This document shows, piece after piece, positions 35,276 through 43,518 of a DNA stretch of 64,000 nucleotides (positions are counted from its first letter, which is position 1; every line of letters starts with the position of its first letter). A model generated the notes under the pieces. It was not told where the DNA came from, searched no databases, and was given only the letters and a program-made list of their open reading frames with translations. The DNA lies in NCBI RefSeq assembly GCF_022919215.1, contig NZ_CP095046.1, positions 1,788,501 through 1,852,500 on the forward strand. Direction: 5' to 3'. A program made the translations under genes and the position numbers. The DNA comes from Hymenobacter cellulosilyticus. Lineage in GTDB: Bacteria > Bacteroidota > Bacteroidia > Cytophagales > Hymenobacteraceae.

Positions 35276-35691
35276 ATGATAAAGGCATTACTTAGTGCAG
35301 TACTAGTACTTATCCTTCATTACCCTGTGTACGCCCAGCAACCTCTGCCTGTAGCTTATACTCATGCTGATACAGCCCGGGCAGTGCGGAAGGTTTTTCA
35401 CCAGCATCGGACCGGAGGCTGGATATGGACCGGAGTAGGTAGTGCTTTTGCGCTGCGAATAGCTACCGTGGCGGCCAACAGTAATAGCTCCGAGAGTTTT
35501 TCCAGTACAACGGCCGGTACGGCAGTCCTCATCGGTTTATTCGGGGCGTTCCGGCGGGTATCGGTATCGGCAAGCTGACCCGCTTTAGTAAGGTAAAAGA
35601 GGAGCAGACGATAAGGCTCTACGAACAGTCGGGGATTCTGCCGCCCTACGTCCGGGAACGGTTAAATCCGAAGCATTTTCTAGGGAGCTAA
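35276..35691 (+). CDS. Exported membrane protein, uncharacterised family A (frameshifted)
   Basis: A 138-residue family A protein once one base is restored near 35543-35546 (GGGG). Signal peptide: MIKALLSAVLVLILHYPVYAQ. Family pattern: HADTARAVRKVFHQHRTGGWIW, two hydrophobic stretches, then after the break GIGIGKLTRFSKVKEEQTIRLYEQSGILPPYVRERLNPKHFLGS. It is followed by the duplicated terminator at 35698-35734 and by a convergent family B gene, the same arrangement as at 32030-32858. Confidence 0.68.
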
Positions 35692-35697
35692 TAAATT

Positions 35698-35734
35698 AAG
35701 CCCCGCCGGCACGCTGCCAGCGGGGCTTGTTGCT
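35698..35734. terminator. Intrinsic terminator, duplicated with 32621-32660
   Basis: Same 37-base sequence as the terminator at 32621-32660: AAGCCCCGC paired with GCGGGGCTT and an inner GGCA/TGCC stem. Confidence 0.85.
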
Positions 35735-35758
35735 ACACCTGGGTCCGGGTGCCGGAAG

Positions 35759-35950
35759 CTACTCCTGACCCAGTTCATTATCATCCTGCTCTTCCTTCTT
35801 GTCGACCTGCTCCGTTTTCGGATCAGTATCGATGTACCGTTCCCGTTTCTGGTGAATCGGGGCGGCGCCGGTGAGGCCTACGCCGGCCGCTGCCAGCAGC
35901 AACATGGCTATCAGGCCCAGCATCCGTAGGTAACGCTTAAGAGTTTGCAT
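35759..35950 (-). CDS. Small exported protein, uncharacterised family B
   Basis: A 63-residue protein close to the one at 32676: MQTLKRYLRMLGLIAMLLLAAAGVGL as membrane or signal segment, then GAAPIHQKRERYIDTDPK and TEQVDKKEEQDDNELGQE. It is convergent with the family A gene at 35276. The two genes and their terminator form a duplicated module. The function is unknown. Confidence 0.7.
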   Translation of the reverse strand: MQTLKRYLRMLGLIAMLLLAAAGVGLTGAAPIHQKRERYIDTDPKTEQVDKKEEQDDNELGQE

Positions 35951-35965
35951 AAGGAAGGATGAAAT

Positions 35966-36004
35966 AAAAAAGCCCCGTCTGCACTAAGTCGGCGGGGCTT
36001 TTTT
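35966..36004 (-). terminator. Intrinsic terminator of clpB
   Basis: AAAAAAGCCCCG pairs with CGGGGCTTTTTT around a roughly 14-base interior, 28 bases beyond the clpB stop. Confidence 0.8.
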
Positions 36005-36031
36005 GGGTTGCTTAACTCAGAAATACCGGGC

Positions 36032-38646
36032 TTACACGCCGGGAATTTCCACGTCCACGTTGACGAAGCGGATGTGGTCGTCTTCCAGCACGGCTTCCAC
36101 CACGGCGTCCTTGGTTACGCGGCCCGAGAGGATGTCTTTCGACAACTCGTTGAGCACCAGGCGCTGCAGCACGCGCTTCAGCGGGCGGGCCCCAAACTGC
36201 GGGTCGAAACCGGATTCGCCCAGGAAGTCGAGCACTTCGTCGGTGGCTTCAAGGCGGATGCCGGCTTCTTCCAGGCGCTGCTGAATCTGCTTGAACTGGA
36301 TGTCGACAATCTTGCGAATCTCCCGGCGCTTGAGGGGCTGGAACATCACGATTTCGTCGATGCGGTTCAGGAACTCGGGGCGCATGTGGCCTTTCAGGCG
36401 CTCTACTACTTCCTCGCGGGTGCGGTCTACCACCTCGTCGTGGTTGTATTCATTGAGCTCCTTGAAGTTCTTCTGAATGATGTCGGCGCCCGTGTTGGAG
36501 GTCATGATGATGATGGTGTTCTTGAAGTTCGCCACCCGGCCTTTGTTGTCGGTGAGGCGGCCATCATCGAGCACCTGGAGCAGGATGTTGAACACGTCGG
36601 GGTGGGCTTTCTCGATTTCGTCGAGCAGAATCACCGAGTAGGGCTTGCGGCGCACGGCCTCGGTCAGCTGGCCGCCTTCGTCGTAGCCCACATAGCCGGG
36701 AGGCGCCCCGATGAGGCGGGACACGGCGTGGCGCTCCTGGTACTCGCTCATGTCGATGCGGACCATGCTGTTCTCGTCGTTGAACAGGTACTCGGCCAGG
36801 GCCTTGGCCAGCTCGGTTTTACCCACGCCGGTGGTGCCCAGGAAGATGAACGAACCGATGGGGCGCTTGGGGTCCTGCAAGCCGGCGCGGGAACGGCGCA
36901 CGGCATCCGAAATGGCGGCAATGGCCTCGCTCTGCCCGGCGACGCGGCGGCCCAGCTCGGCTTCGAGGTTGAGCAGCTTCTCACGGTCCGACTGCAGCAT
37001 CTTGCTTACCGGAATGCCGGTCCACTTGGCTACTACCTCGGCAATGTCCTCGTGGGTTACTACTTCCTGCAGCATGGAACCGCCGTCCTTGTTGGCGTTG
37101 GCTTCGTCCTGCAGGGTTTTGAGCTTGGCTTCGGCTTCCTGAATCTTGCCGTAGCGCAGCTCGGCCACCCGGCCATAGTCGCCCTGGCGCTCGGCCTGCT
37201 CGGCTTCGACTTTAAACCGCTCAATGGCTTCCTTCTGCTCCTGGATGTTGGTCAGAACGGACTTCTCGTTTTCCCACTGGGCTTTCAGAGAGTCGCGCTT
37301 GGCCGTCAACTCGCTGAGCTCCTTGTTGAGCACGTTTTCCCGGTCGTGGTTTTCTTCGCGGCGGATGGCTTCGCGCTCAATCTCCAGCTGCATGATGCGG
37401 CGCTGCACTTCGTCCAGCTCCACGGGCATGGAGTTGAGCTCGATGCGGAGTTTTGCTGCCGCTTCGTCCATGAGGTCGATGGCCTTGTCGGGTAGGAACC
37501 GGTCGGTGATGTAGCGGCTGCTGAGCTCCACGGCGGCAATAACGGCGTCGTCCGTAATCCGCACGCCGTGGTGCAGCTCGTACTTCTCCTTGATGCCGCG
37601 CATGATGCTGATGGCGTCCTCGATGGTCGGCTCATCGACCATGACGGCCTGGAAACGACGCTCCAGGGCCTTGTCCTTCTCGATGTACTTCTGGTACTCC
37701 TTGAGCGTGGTAGCCCCGATGGAGTGCAACTCGCCGCGGGCCAGGGCAGGCTTGAGCAGGTTGGCGGCATCCATAGCGCCTTCGCCGCCGGCCCCGGCCC
37801 CAATCAGGGTGTGCATCTCGTCGATGAACAGGATGATCTGGCCTTCGGAGTCGGTTACTTCTTTGATGACGGACTTGAGGCGCTCCTCAAACTCGCCTTT
37901 GTACTTGGCCCCAGCAATGAGCAGGCCCATGTCGAGGGACATGATGATTTTGTCCTTGAGGTTTTCGGGCACGTCGCCGGCCACGATGCGCTGGGCCAGG
38001 CCCTCGACGATGGCGGTTTTGCCGACGCCGGGCTCGCCGAGCAGGACGGGGTTGTTCTTGGTGCGGCGGGACAGAATCTGCAGGACGCGGCGGATTTCCT
38101 CGTCGCGGCCGATAACGGGGTCCATCTTGCCGGTACGCACCTGCTCGTTGAGGTTGCGGGCGTAGCGGTTGAGGCTCTGGTACTGGTCTTCGGCAGTCTG
38201 GGAAGTGACTTTGCGACCCCCACGCAGCTCCTTGATGGCGGCTTTGAGGTCTTTCTCGTTGAAGCCGGTGTCTTTGAGCAGGGTGGCGGTGGCGTCGTTG
38301 CCGCCGAGCAGGCCCAGCAGCAGGTGCTCTACCGATACGTATTCATCATCGAACTCCTTGAGGAAGCCGGTGGCGCGCTGCAGAGCGGCGGCGGCTTCGT
38401 TGGAGAGGTAGGGCGAGCCGCCGCTTACTTTGGGGTAGCCGGCGACGATGGTATCGAGGCGGGGCGTGAGGATGTTGAGGTTGACGCCCAGCTTTTTGGC
38501 CAGAAACGAGAGGACGTTCTCGTCGCTCTGGAAGAGGCCCTTCAGCAGGTGGCCGGTGTCAATGGCCTGCTGCTGGTTGCCCCGGCAATTTCAGTGGCCT
38601 TCTGCACGGCCTCCTGTGCCTTGATGGTATAGTTATTAAAGTTCAT
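36032..38646 (-). CDS. clpB: ATP-dependent disaggregase ClpB (frameshifted in this sequence)
   Basis: Hsp100 chaperone that, with DnaK, pulls apart protein aggregates after heat stress. The reconstructed 871 residues start [22 protein letters not shown]. The Clp N domain is followed by AAA-1 (Walker [16 protein letters not shown], Walker [16 protein letters not shown]), the coiled-coil M domain (about 400-520) and AAA-2 ([35 protein letters not shown]), and the sensor-2 motif [11 protein letters not shown]. The frame breaks once, at 38580-38583, where one C in a four-C run must be restored so that [20 protein letters not shown] is read through. Core gene with perfect sequence either side, so a base-calling error is likely. 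Confidence 0.95.
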
Positions 38647-38848
38647 GGCTTGCTGAGTCTTAGGTAGGCTTCGGGTTAGGAAGTTCTACGAGGGGACTAG
38701 CAAACGGGGTGCAGAAGTGGTTTTGCTGACGTTTTGGCGGATTCCAGGTGATTAAAACATAGGGTCAAATGTCTTTTTGTCGTTGTTGCGCATTTATGCC
38801 TAGCAAATAAGATACAGCTCATGTGTAAAGCGAGTAAGTAGTTAATGT
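38647..38848. other. Intergenic region upstream of clpB
   Basis: About 200 bases holding the clpB leader on the minus strand. No CIRCE-like inverted repeat or consensus -7 box was found. GC content falls toward 38800, where the AT-rich orphan gene begins. Confidence 0.45.
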
Positions 38849-39250
38849 CTATTTGTTAGGATTGTTTTTTTTGTTCAGTTTATCCCTTTCAATCTTTAAT
38901 TCTTCCATCATCCTCTCATACTGATCAGCACTTTCTTCTAAATCAATCTTCATTCTTTGTGTGTTCTTATAAGCTTCATCGAGCATTTTAATAAAATTAT
39001 CATGATCGTCATCTGTAATTTCTTTTGTTTGACGATCCTTGTTAGGAAATAGGTTTAGTAACTTTTTGCTTTCTTCGAGTAAGTGTTCAGATTCCCTTCT
39101 TTTATAAGTTCTTCCATTTTTATTTTCATCTAATAATTGTTCTGCCATTAATATAAACTGCTCTAAGGCGTTTATTAAATGAATTTTTTTTCGGTTGTAT
39201 TTTAACCGAATTGATTTTTTTGGGTGCTTGGATTCCGGGTGAATGCCCAT
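38849..39250 (-). CDS. Hypothetical protein in an AT-rich island
   Basis: A 133-residue Lys/Glu/Asn-rich protein with no recognisable family. Helix and coiled-coil character dominate (LINALEQFILMAEQLLDENK, EESADQYERMMEELKIERDKLNKKN). Base composition is far more AT-rich than both neighbours, with poly-A/T runs and codons such as ATA and TTA, which suggests recent transfer. It has no signal peptide. It lies between clpB and a VapBC-type pair. Confidence 0.65.
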   Translation of the reverse strand: MGIHPESKHPKKSIRLKYNRKKIHLINALEQFILMAEQLLDENKNGRTYKRRESEHLLEESKKLLNLFPNKDRQTKEITDDDHDNFIKMLDEAYKNTQRMKIDLEESADQYERMMEELKIERDKLNKKNNPNK

Positions 39251-39288
39251 TTTGTTTTACTTTAGATGAATTGTTTATATGTTTAATA

Positions 39289-39714
39289 TTATAAATGAGC
39301 TGGCTCATCAATCCAGTTTTTCAGCTGAATACCGCTTAGCTCCGTGAAGTGGCGGGTGTTGCGGGTAACTAGGGCGAGGCCGTGGGCTAGGGCGGTAGAG
39401 CCAATGAGCATATCAAACTCGCCTTGTAGGCGGCCGATGCGCTTGAGGTGAGCTTTCTGCTGGGCGTAGACTTCGAGACAGTTGGTGATGGGAAGAATGC
39501 GGCCAGCGAAGGCTTGTTGCAGATGCTGAACGGACTGGCGGTTGGCGGTCTGCTTGGTGGGGGCGCTGTTGGCCACGCCATATAGCATTTCGGCAATGGT
39601 TATCTCGGAAAGAAAGCAGTTGGCGTACCCCACCTGCCGCAGCTTGGCTACCAAGTCAAATTCGTTTTTGGTTAGGTAAACACAGATGTTGGTGTCGAGC
39701 AGGTACTGGCTCAT
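39289..39714 (-). CDS. vapC: VapC-family PIN-domain toxin
   Basis: A 141-residue PIN-domain RNase, the toxin of a type II pair. PIN acidic residues are in place: LLDTNICVYL at residues 5-14 (first Asp), SEITIAEMLYGVANS (Glu) and GEFDMLIGSTALAHGLALVTRN (Asp and the following conserved N-x-RHF region). The family cleaves tRNA or rRNA. The ATG overlaps the stop of the antitoxin gene by 4 bases (ATGA), so translation is coupled. Confidence 0.9.
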   Translation of the reverse strand: MSQYLLDTNICVYLTKNEFDLVAKLRQVGYANCFLSEITIAEMLYGVANSAPTKQTANRQSVQHLQQAFAGRILPITNCLEVYAQQKAHLKRIGRLQGEFDMLIGSTALAHGLALVTRNTRHFTELSGIQLKNWIDEPAHL

Positions 39715-39971
39715 AGCTCGATATCACGGGGTTGATCTTGGCGGGCCTCGCGGAGCTGGATGTTCAGCTCGTCGCCGTTTTCATCGGATTGCCAGGAGCC
39801 GGCTACCTGCTGAAATAATGCTTCCAGCTCCGTTTCTGATTTAGAAACAGAGGTAGGCACAGATGCCGGGTGCGTGAGGATACGGGCCGTGATGTGGGGA
39901 GTATTTTGGAGCAGCCGCAGCACATTCGCGGCTTGGTCGTCGGGGAATTCGAGTTCGAGGGCGAGTTTCAT
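39711..39971 (-). CDS. Antitoxin of the PIN-toxin pair
   Basis: An 86-residue acidic protein upstream of and overlapping the PIN toxin. The start MKLALELEFPDDQAANVLRLLQN is used rather than an upstream frame extension. It lacks an AbrB or RHH motif I can name confidently, but size, acidity (DENGDELNIQLREARQDQ at the C terminus) and the 4-base overlap identify it as the antitoxin. It should repress its own promoter together with the toxin, as is usual in such pairs; this is not visible in the sequence. Confidence 0.75.
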   Translation of the reverse strand: MKLALELEFPDDQAANVLRLLQNTPHITARILTHPASVPTSVSKSETELEALFQQVAGSWQSDENGDELNIQLREARQDQPRDIEL

Positions 39972-40066
39972 AGCCGGGGAGTAGTGGGAGAGAATGTAAG
40001 AAACGAAAAACGCGGCGCAGAGAGGAAGTTTCCTACGCTTCGCCACGTTTTTATTCAATACGCAAG

Positions 40067-40104
40067 AGGTCCTTCGTTCCGCTTCGCTGCACTCAGGATG
40101 ACAG
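40067..40104. repeat. Dispersed GTCCTTCG...CTCAGGATGACA repeat
   Basis: AGGTCCTTCGTTCCGCTTCGCTGCACTCAGGATGACAG is a common short dispersed repeat (related to GTCATCCTGAGCGAAGCGAAGGACCT) found in intergenic DNA of many bacteria. It lies between the antitoxin gene and an unknown gene. Confidence 0.6.
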
Positions 40105-40116
40105 AGAGGGGAGTTA

Positions 40117-40812
40117 CTAGGGGTTTGTTGAGGGGTCTTCGGTTCCGCCTTGCTGTTTGCCGGGGCGGTCGATGACTTGGCGGGCGGCGGTGAGGCGGTG
40201 GTAGAAGGTGGGGGCGGAGCGGGCGTATTTGCGCAGGCTGCGGTCGAGGCGGTCTTCGAGCAGGGTGGCGAGCTGGCTGAACTGGTCCTTGATGAGGATG
40301 CGGGCGGCTTTGCCTTCGGTGATGTGCTGGCGGGGCTCGTTTTTGGTGCCGGTGAAGGCGGTGAGGGCGTCTTTTAGCTCCTGGAGGCGGGCGGGGGTGA
40401 GGCCGTAGTCGAGGAGGGCTTGCTGGTGGGTTTCGGCTTCGTCGTAGAGGTGCTGGACTAGGTCGGTGAGGGCGGTGGCGCGCATCTTCCGGAAGCTGGA
40501 GTAGTTGTAGTCGGCGCTGGTTTGCAGGGCGCGGTTTTGCTGGTCGGTGGCGTAGGAGTACAGGTCGCCGGCTACTTCGGCGGCGCTGGTGGCGAGCTGC
40601 TCGCGGCGCTGGCCCTTGGTTTTGGTGGAGCCTTGGCTGGCGGTCCGGATGCCTTTTTGACGCAGGGGGCGCAGGGCGTCGAGCAGGACGGTCAGCTGCT
40701 GGCTGATTTGCTGGAGGGCTTTGTCGTGGGCGTAGGGGGTGGCGTCCTGGGTGAGGGCGGCGGCTACGTTTTCGGCCGCGGTGAGGCGGTTGTCCTGTTT
40801 GGTGGTAAGCAT
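40117..40812 (-). CDS. Hypothetical protein, helical
   Basis: A 231-residue Gln/Leu/Ala-rich helical protein without signal peptide or membrane segment. Visible features are long amphipathic helices (ALQQISQQLTVLLDALRPLRQKG; DYNYSSFRKMRATALTDLVQHLYDEAETHQQALLDYG) and a Ser/Thr/Gln tail. No catalytic motif is seen. The strong third-position GC matches the genome, so it is a real gene. I do not recognise the family. Confidence 0.7.
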   Translation of the reverse strand: MLTTKQDNRLTAAENVAAALTQDATPYAHDKALQQISQQLTVLLDALRPLRQKGIRTASQGSTKTKGQRREQLATSAAEVAGDLYSYATDQQNRALQTSADYNYSSFRKMRATALTDLVQHLYDEAETHQQALLDYGLTPARLQELKDALTAFTGTKNEPRQHITEGKAARILIKDQFSQLATLLEDRLDRSLRKYARSAPTFYHRLTAARQVIDRPGKQQGGTEDPSTNP

Positions 40813-40947
40813 ACTGGTAGAAGGCGTAGAAAGATAAAAAGAAGGATACCGGGCGTTGGAATAGGGACTGGTAGAATAGGGCAGAATAGACAGTTAAGAA
40901 TAGCGGAATTTGGTGGGATTAGCACAACCGTACGGTTGAAAAAGTGT

Positions 40948-41200
40948 GACCGTGCCGCGAACGACTGAAACCAGGCCGCGGACGACTGAAATCATACCGC
41001 GGAGCCCCAAAACCGTACCGCGGAGCCCTGAAACTACGCCGCGGACGACTGAGGCCACACCCGCAACGACTGGGACTACACCGCGGAGCCTCGAAACCGG
41101 ACCGCGGACGACTGAGGCGAGGCCGCGGGTCGTTGGGGCCGTAGGTCGGGATTTTGGTGACCACACCGCGGGGTTTTGGTGACCGTAGGTCGGGATTTGC
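40948..41200. repeat. 21-bp minisatellite, about 12 units
   Basis: Twelve imperfect copies in a row, about 21 bp each (one unit 22 bp), consensus AACCGNACCGCGGACGACTGA. Sub-types exchange GCGGACGACTGA with GCGGAGCCCTGA and, toward the right end, GGTCGGGATTTTGG. The period is seven codons, and both strands are open: plus reads PRTTETR-like heptads, minus SVVRG(V/L) heptads. Whether either is translated is unclear. It ends about 75 bases before a DinB-family gene. Confidence 0.85.
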
Positions 41201-41275
41201 AACCAGTTTTGGGTTGCTGAGATGCACGAGCGGAAACTGTGTACTATTGCACAAACCAATTATTCACGTTCTACC

Positions 41276-41809
41276 ATGACTACGCCGCAGCTACTAGAGG
41301 CGCTTACCGCTGCCCACGAGGATTTTGCCGGGACCGTGGAAGCCCTTGGAGCCCCCGACTTTTTGCTGAAGCCTCCGGGGAAATGGAATGCCGGCCAGCA
41401 CCTGGACCACATTATCCGGGGGGTGAGCCGGGTGGGCGGGGCGCTGATGCTGCCGGGCATGGTGCAGGGCTTGCTATTTGGCCGGACCGATGCGCCGGCC
41501 GGGTCTTACGAGGAGCTCGTGTCGCGCTATCAGCAGGTGCTGGCGGGAGGATTCAAGGCCACGGAGGGATTTGTGCCGGACGAAGTGGGAGCAGACCAGC
41601 AGCGGGAGCTGCCCGAGAAGCTGCGGGCCGAGGTGGCACGGCTGGTAAGGCGGGCGGCGGGCTATTCGGAACAGCAGCTGGATACCTTGCTGCTGCCTCA
41701 TCCGGCGCTGGGCAAACTGACGCTGCGCCAGATGCTCTACTTCACGCTGTACCACGTGCGGCACCACCAGCGCCTGGTACTGGAAGGGCTGGGAAGGGCC
41801 GCCTCCTGA
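41276..41809 (+). CDS. DinB-superfamily protein
   Basis: A 177-residue four-helix-bundle protein of the DinB/DUF664 type. The likely metal-binding histidines are in KWNAGQHLDHIIRGVSR near the N terminus and in the C-terminal helix YFTLYHVRHHQRLVLEGL, the usual H-x3-H layout. Members act as thiol-dependent transferases or hydrolases; the substrate here is unknown. A TACTATTG box (41242-41249), one base from the -7 consensus, lies 27 bases before the start. The gene lies directly beyond the 21-bp minisatellite. Confidence 0.8.
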   Translation: MTTPQLLEALTAAHEDFAGTVEALGAPDFLLKPPGKWNAGQHLDHIIRGVSRVGGALMLPGMVQGLLFGRTDAPAGSYEELVSRYQQVLAGGFKATEGFVPDEVGADQQRELPEKLRAEVARLVRRAAGYSEQQLDTLLLPHPALGKLTLRQMLYFTLYHVRHHQRLVLEGLGRAAS

Positions 41810-41884
41810 GGGGCCTAGGTCAATAGGCTGCTGAGGCGCCGGGGGCCTGTGGAACCGGTGTGGCAGACGGAGGGCTATATATAG

Positions 41885-41924
41885 CAACGAGCCCCTGGTC
41901 GAAACCAGGGGCTCGTTGCGTTTT
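41885..41924. terminator. Intrinsic terminator (dinB / DUF808 gene)
   Basis: A perfect 15-bp stem, CAACGAGCCCCTGGT / ACCAGGGGCTCGTTG, with a CGAA loop, followed by CGTTTT. Confidence 0.9.
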
Positions 41925-41936
41925 CAGGGAGTAAGG

Positions 41937-42872
41937 CTAGTGGGCCGCTTGTTTATCCTTGCCGAGCACTTTCTTGACCAGCAACACCAGCTTTTCGACC
42001 ACGAAGCCGATGAGCAGGCCGGCTACGGCGCAGACCAGCACCTTGGCCAGCCAGCCCAGGGCGGGGATGTTGGCTAGGGAAAGTTCGAGCTCGTGGAGCA
42101 GGTGGGCGGTGTAGGGAATGCCGTGAAGGATGATTTCGGCGCCTACCCAAAGCATGGCGGCGGTGCCGACGTAGCTGAGGATGCTCAGGAAGTGGGGCAT
42201 GAACTTGACCATGCCGCGGCCGAATTTGCGCGTGGCAGGCCCGTATTTGTCCTGGGCCAGGTGCACGCCGATATCGTCGGCTTTCACAATGAGGCCCACG
42301 AAGCCATACACGGCCACAGTGATAAAGACAGCTACGGCCAGCATAACGGCAATCTGGTTGATGATGGGCTGGCCGGTAACCTGGCTGTAGGCAATGGCCA
42401 TGATTTCGGCCGACAGGATGATATCGGTGCGGACGGCGCTGGCTACCCGCTCTTCTTCGAGCTCCTCGGGGGTAATGGTTTGGACCTGCTCACTTTCCAC
42501 GTCCACGTCGTGGTGGGTGCTGAACATGGAGTGGACCTTTTCGTAGCCCTCGAAGCAGAGGTAGGACCCGCCCAGCATGAGGATGGGGGTAATGGCCCAG
42601 GGGGCAAAGTAGCCCAGCAGCAGGGCCGCCGGGCTCAGAATCAGGATTTTGTTGACCAGGGATTTTTTGGCTATCCGGTAGATGATGGACAGCTCCCGGG
42701 AGGGGTCCAGGCCGACGACGTACTTGGGCGTCACGGCCGTGTCGTCGATGACAATGCCGGAGACTTTGCCAGTGGTTTTGGCGACCTGGGCCGGCACGTC
42801 GTCCAGGCTGGCCGCGCTTACTTTGACCAGAGCGGAAATGTCATCTAAGAGCGCAAAAAAACCTGAAGCCAT
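41937..42872 (-). CDS. DUF808 domain-containing membrane protein
   Basis: A 311-residue inner-membrane protein of the DUF808 (YedI) family. Characteristic features: MASGFFALLDDISALVKVSAASLDDV at the start, GIVIDDTAVTPKYVVGL, SLVNKILILSPAALLLGYFAPWAITPILMLGGSYLCFEGYEKVH, then several further helices. The family function is unknown. The start at 42872 is used because MASGFFALLDD is the family N terminus; an upstream in-frame start would add 21 unrelated residues. Confidence 0.9.
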   Translation of the reverse strand: MASGFFALLDDISALVKVSAASLDDVPAQVAKTTGKVSGIVIDDTAVTPKYVVGLDPSRELSIIYRIAKKSLVNKILILSPAALLLGYFAPWAITPILMLGGSYLCFEGYEKVHSMFSTHHDVDVESEQVQTITPEELEEERVASAVRTDIILSAEIMAIAYSQVTGQPIINQIAVMLAVAVFITVAVYGFVGLIVKADDIGVHLAQDKYGPATRKFGRGMVKFMPHFLSILSYVGTAAMLWVGAEIILHGIPYTAHLLHELELSLANIPALGWLAKVLVCAVAGLLIGFVVEKLVLLVKKVLGKDKQAAH

Positions 42873-43025
42873 AGGTGTTGTGTTCGTTACTCGATGTTCG
42901 TTTTCGGAGGAGGTGTGCGTGGGGGCGCAGCGCAACCGGGCCGCAAGTTAGGGCCGTTGCGTGAACGGGGCCTTGCCGCCTTATACGGGCGAAGGTGGTA
43001 ACTGCTGTGGTTGAGCGGCTTTTTG

Positions 43026-43412
43026 CTAGTGGGCCCCCAGATTGGAAGGCCGGGCGGGGTCGTCGGGACGCTTCTGGCCCACCACGACTTCGTGGTGGAG
43101 GTAGCCCCAGTCGCTCATGGCCTGTACCACGGGCAGCAGGGTGCGGCTGTGGGCCGTGCAGGCGTATTCGACGGTGACGGGGCGGGTATCGAGCACAGTG
43201 CGGCTGACGAGCTGGTGCTGCTCAAGCTCCTGAAGCTCCTTGGTCAGGATGCGGGGCGTGATGCCGATTTCGCGGCTCAACTCGCGGAAGCGGAAGGGCC
43301 GTGCGAACAGGGCTGCCAGGATGACGAGCTTCCAGCGGCCACTGACGACGTCGAGCGTGTCGCGGACGGCCTGGTACTGACTTTTGGGGCCGTTGCCGGG
43401 GCAGGAATCCAT
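43026..43412 (-). CDS. HxlR-family transcriptional regulator
   Basis: A 128-residue winged-helix regulator. The diagnostic stretch is VVSGRWKLVILAALFARPFRFRELSREIGITPRILTKELQELEQHQLVSR. A Cys in MDSCPG near the N terminus is the position often used for thiol or quinone sensing in this family. It is divergent from the NmrA-like gene at 43519 and likely controls it and itself through the shared 106-base intergenic region. Confidence 0.9.
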   Translation of the reverse strand: MDSCPGNGPKSQYQAVRDTLDVVSGRWKLVILAALFARPFRFRELSREIGITPRILTKELQELEQHQLVSRTVLDTRPVTVEYACTAHSRTLLPVVQAMSDWGYLHHEVVVGQKRPDDPARPSNLGAH

Positions 43413-43427
43413 AGGGTGGTAGTGTAA

Positions 43428-43488
43428 AGGGAAGCGGTATCCTAGAGGGAACCGGTAGCAAACCTAGCACACACGGCCGATAGGTTTG
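43428..43488. promoter_or_regulatory. Divergent promoter/operator region, hxlR-like and nmrA-like genes
   Basis: Two consensus -7 boxes face opposite ways: TAGGTTTG on plus at 43481-43488 and the same on minus at 43459-43466, forming an inverted repeat with 14 bases between. Behind the minus box two direct repeats AGGGAA(G/C)CGGTA (43428-43439, 43446-43457; 18 bp apart) overlap the expected hxlR transcript start, a good operator candidate. Confidence 0.55.
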
Positions 43489-43518
43489 CAGCTCGTATCA
43501 CCGTTTTGACTTTTAGTA

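Noticed and set aside
40948..41200. CRISPR array
   Set aside because: The units are directly adjacent and imperfect, without unique spacers, and no cas genes are near.
40894..41259. Open frames on either strand across the 21-bp minisatellite as protein genes
   Set aside because: Length follows from a 21-bp period free of stops; no start context, domain or flanking coding sign supports one strand, so only the repeat is called.
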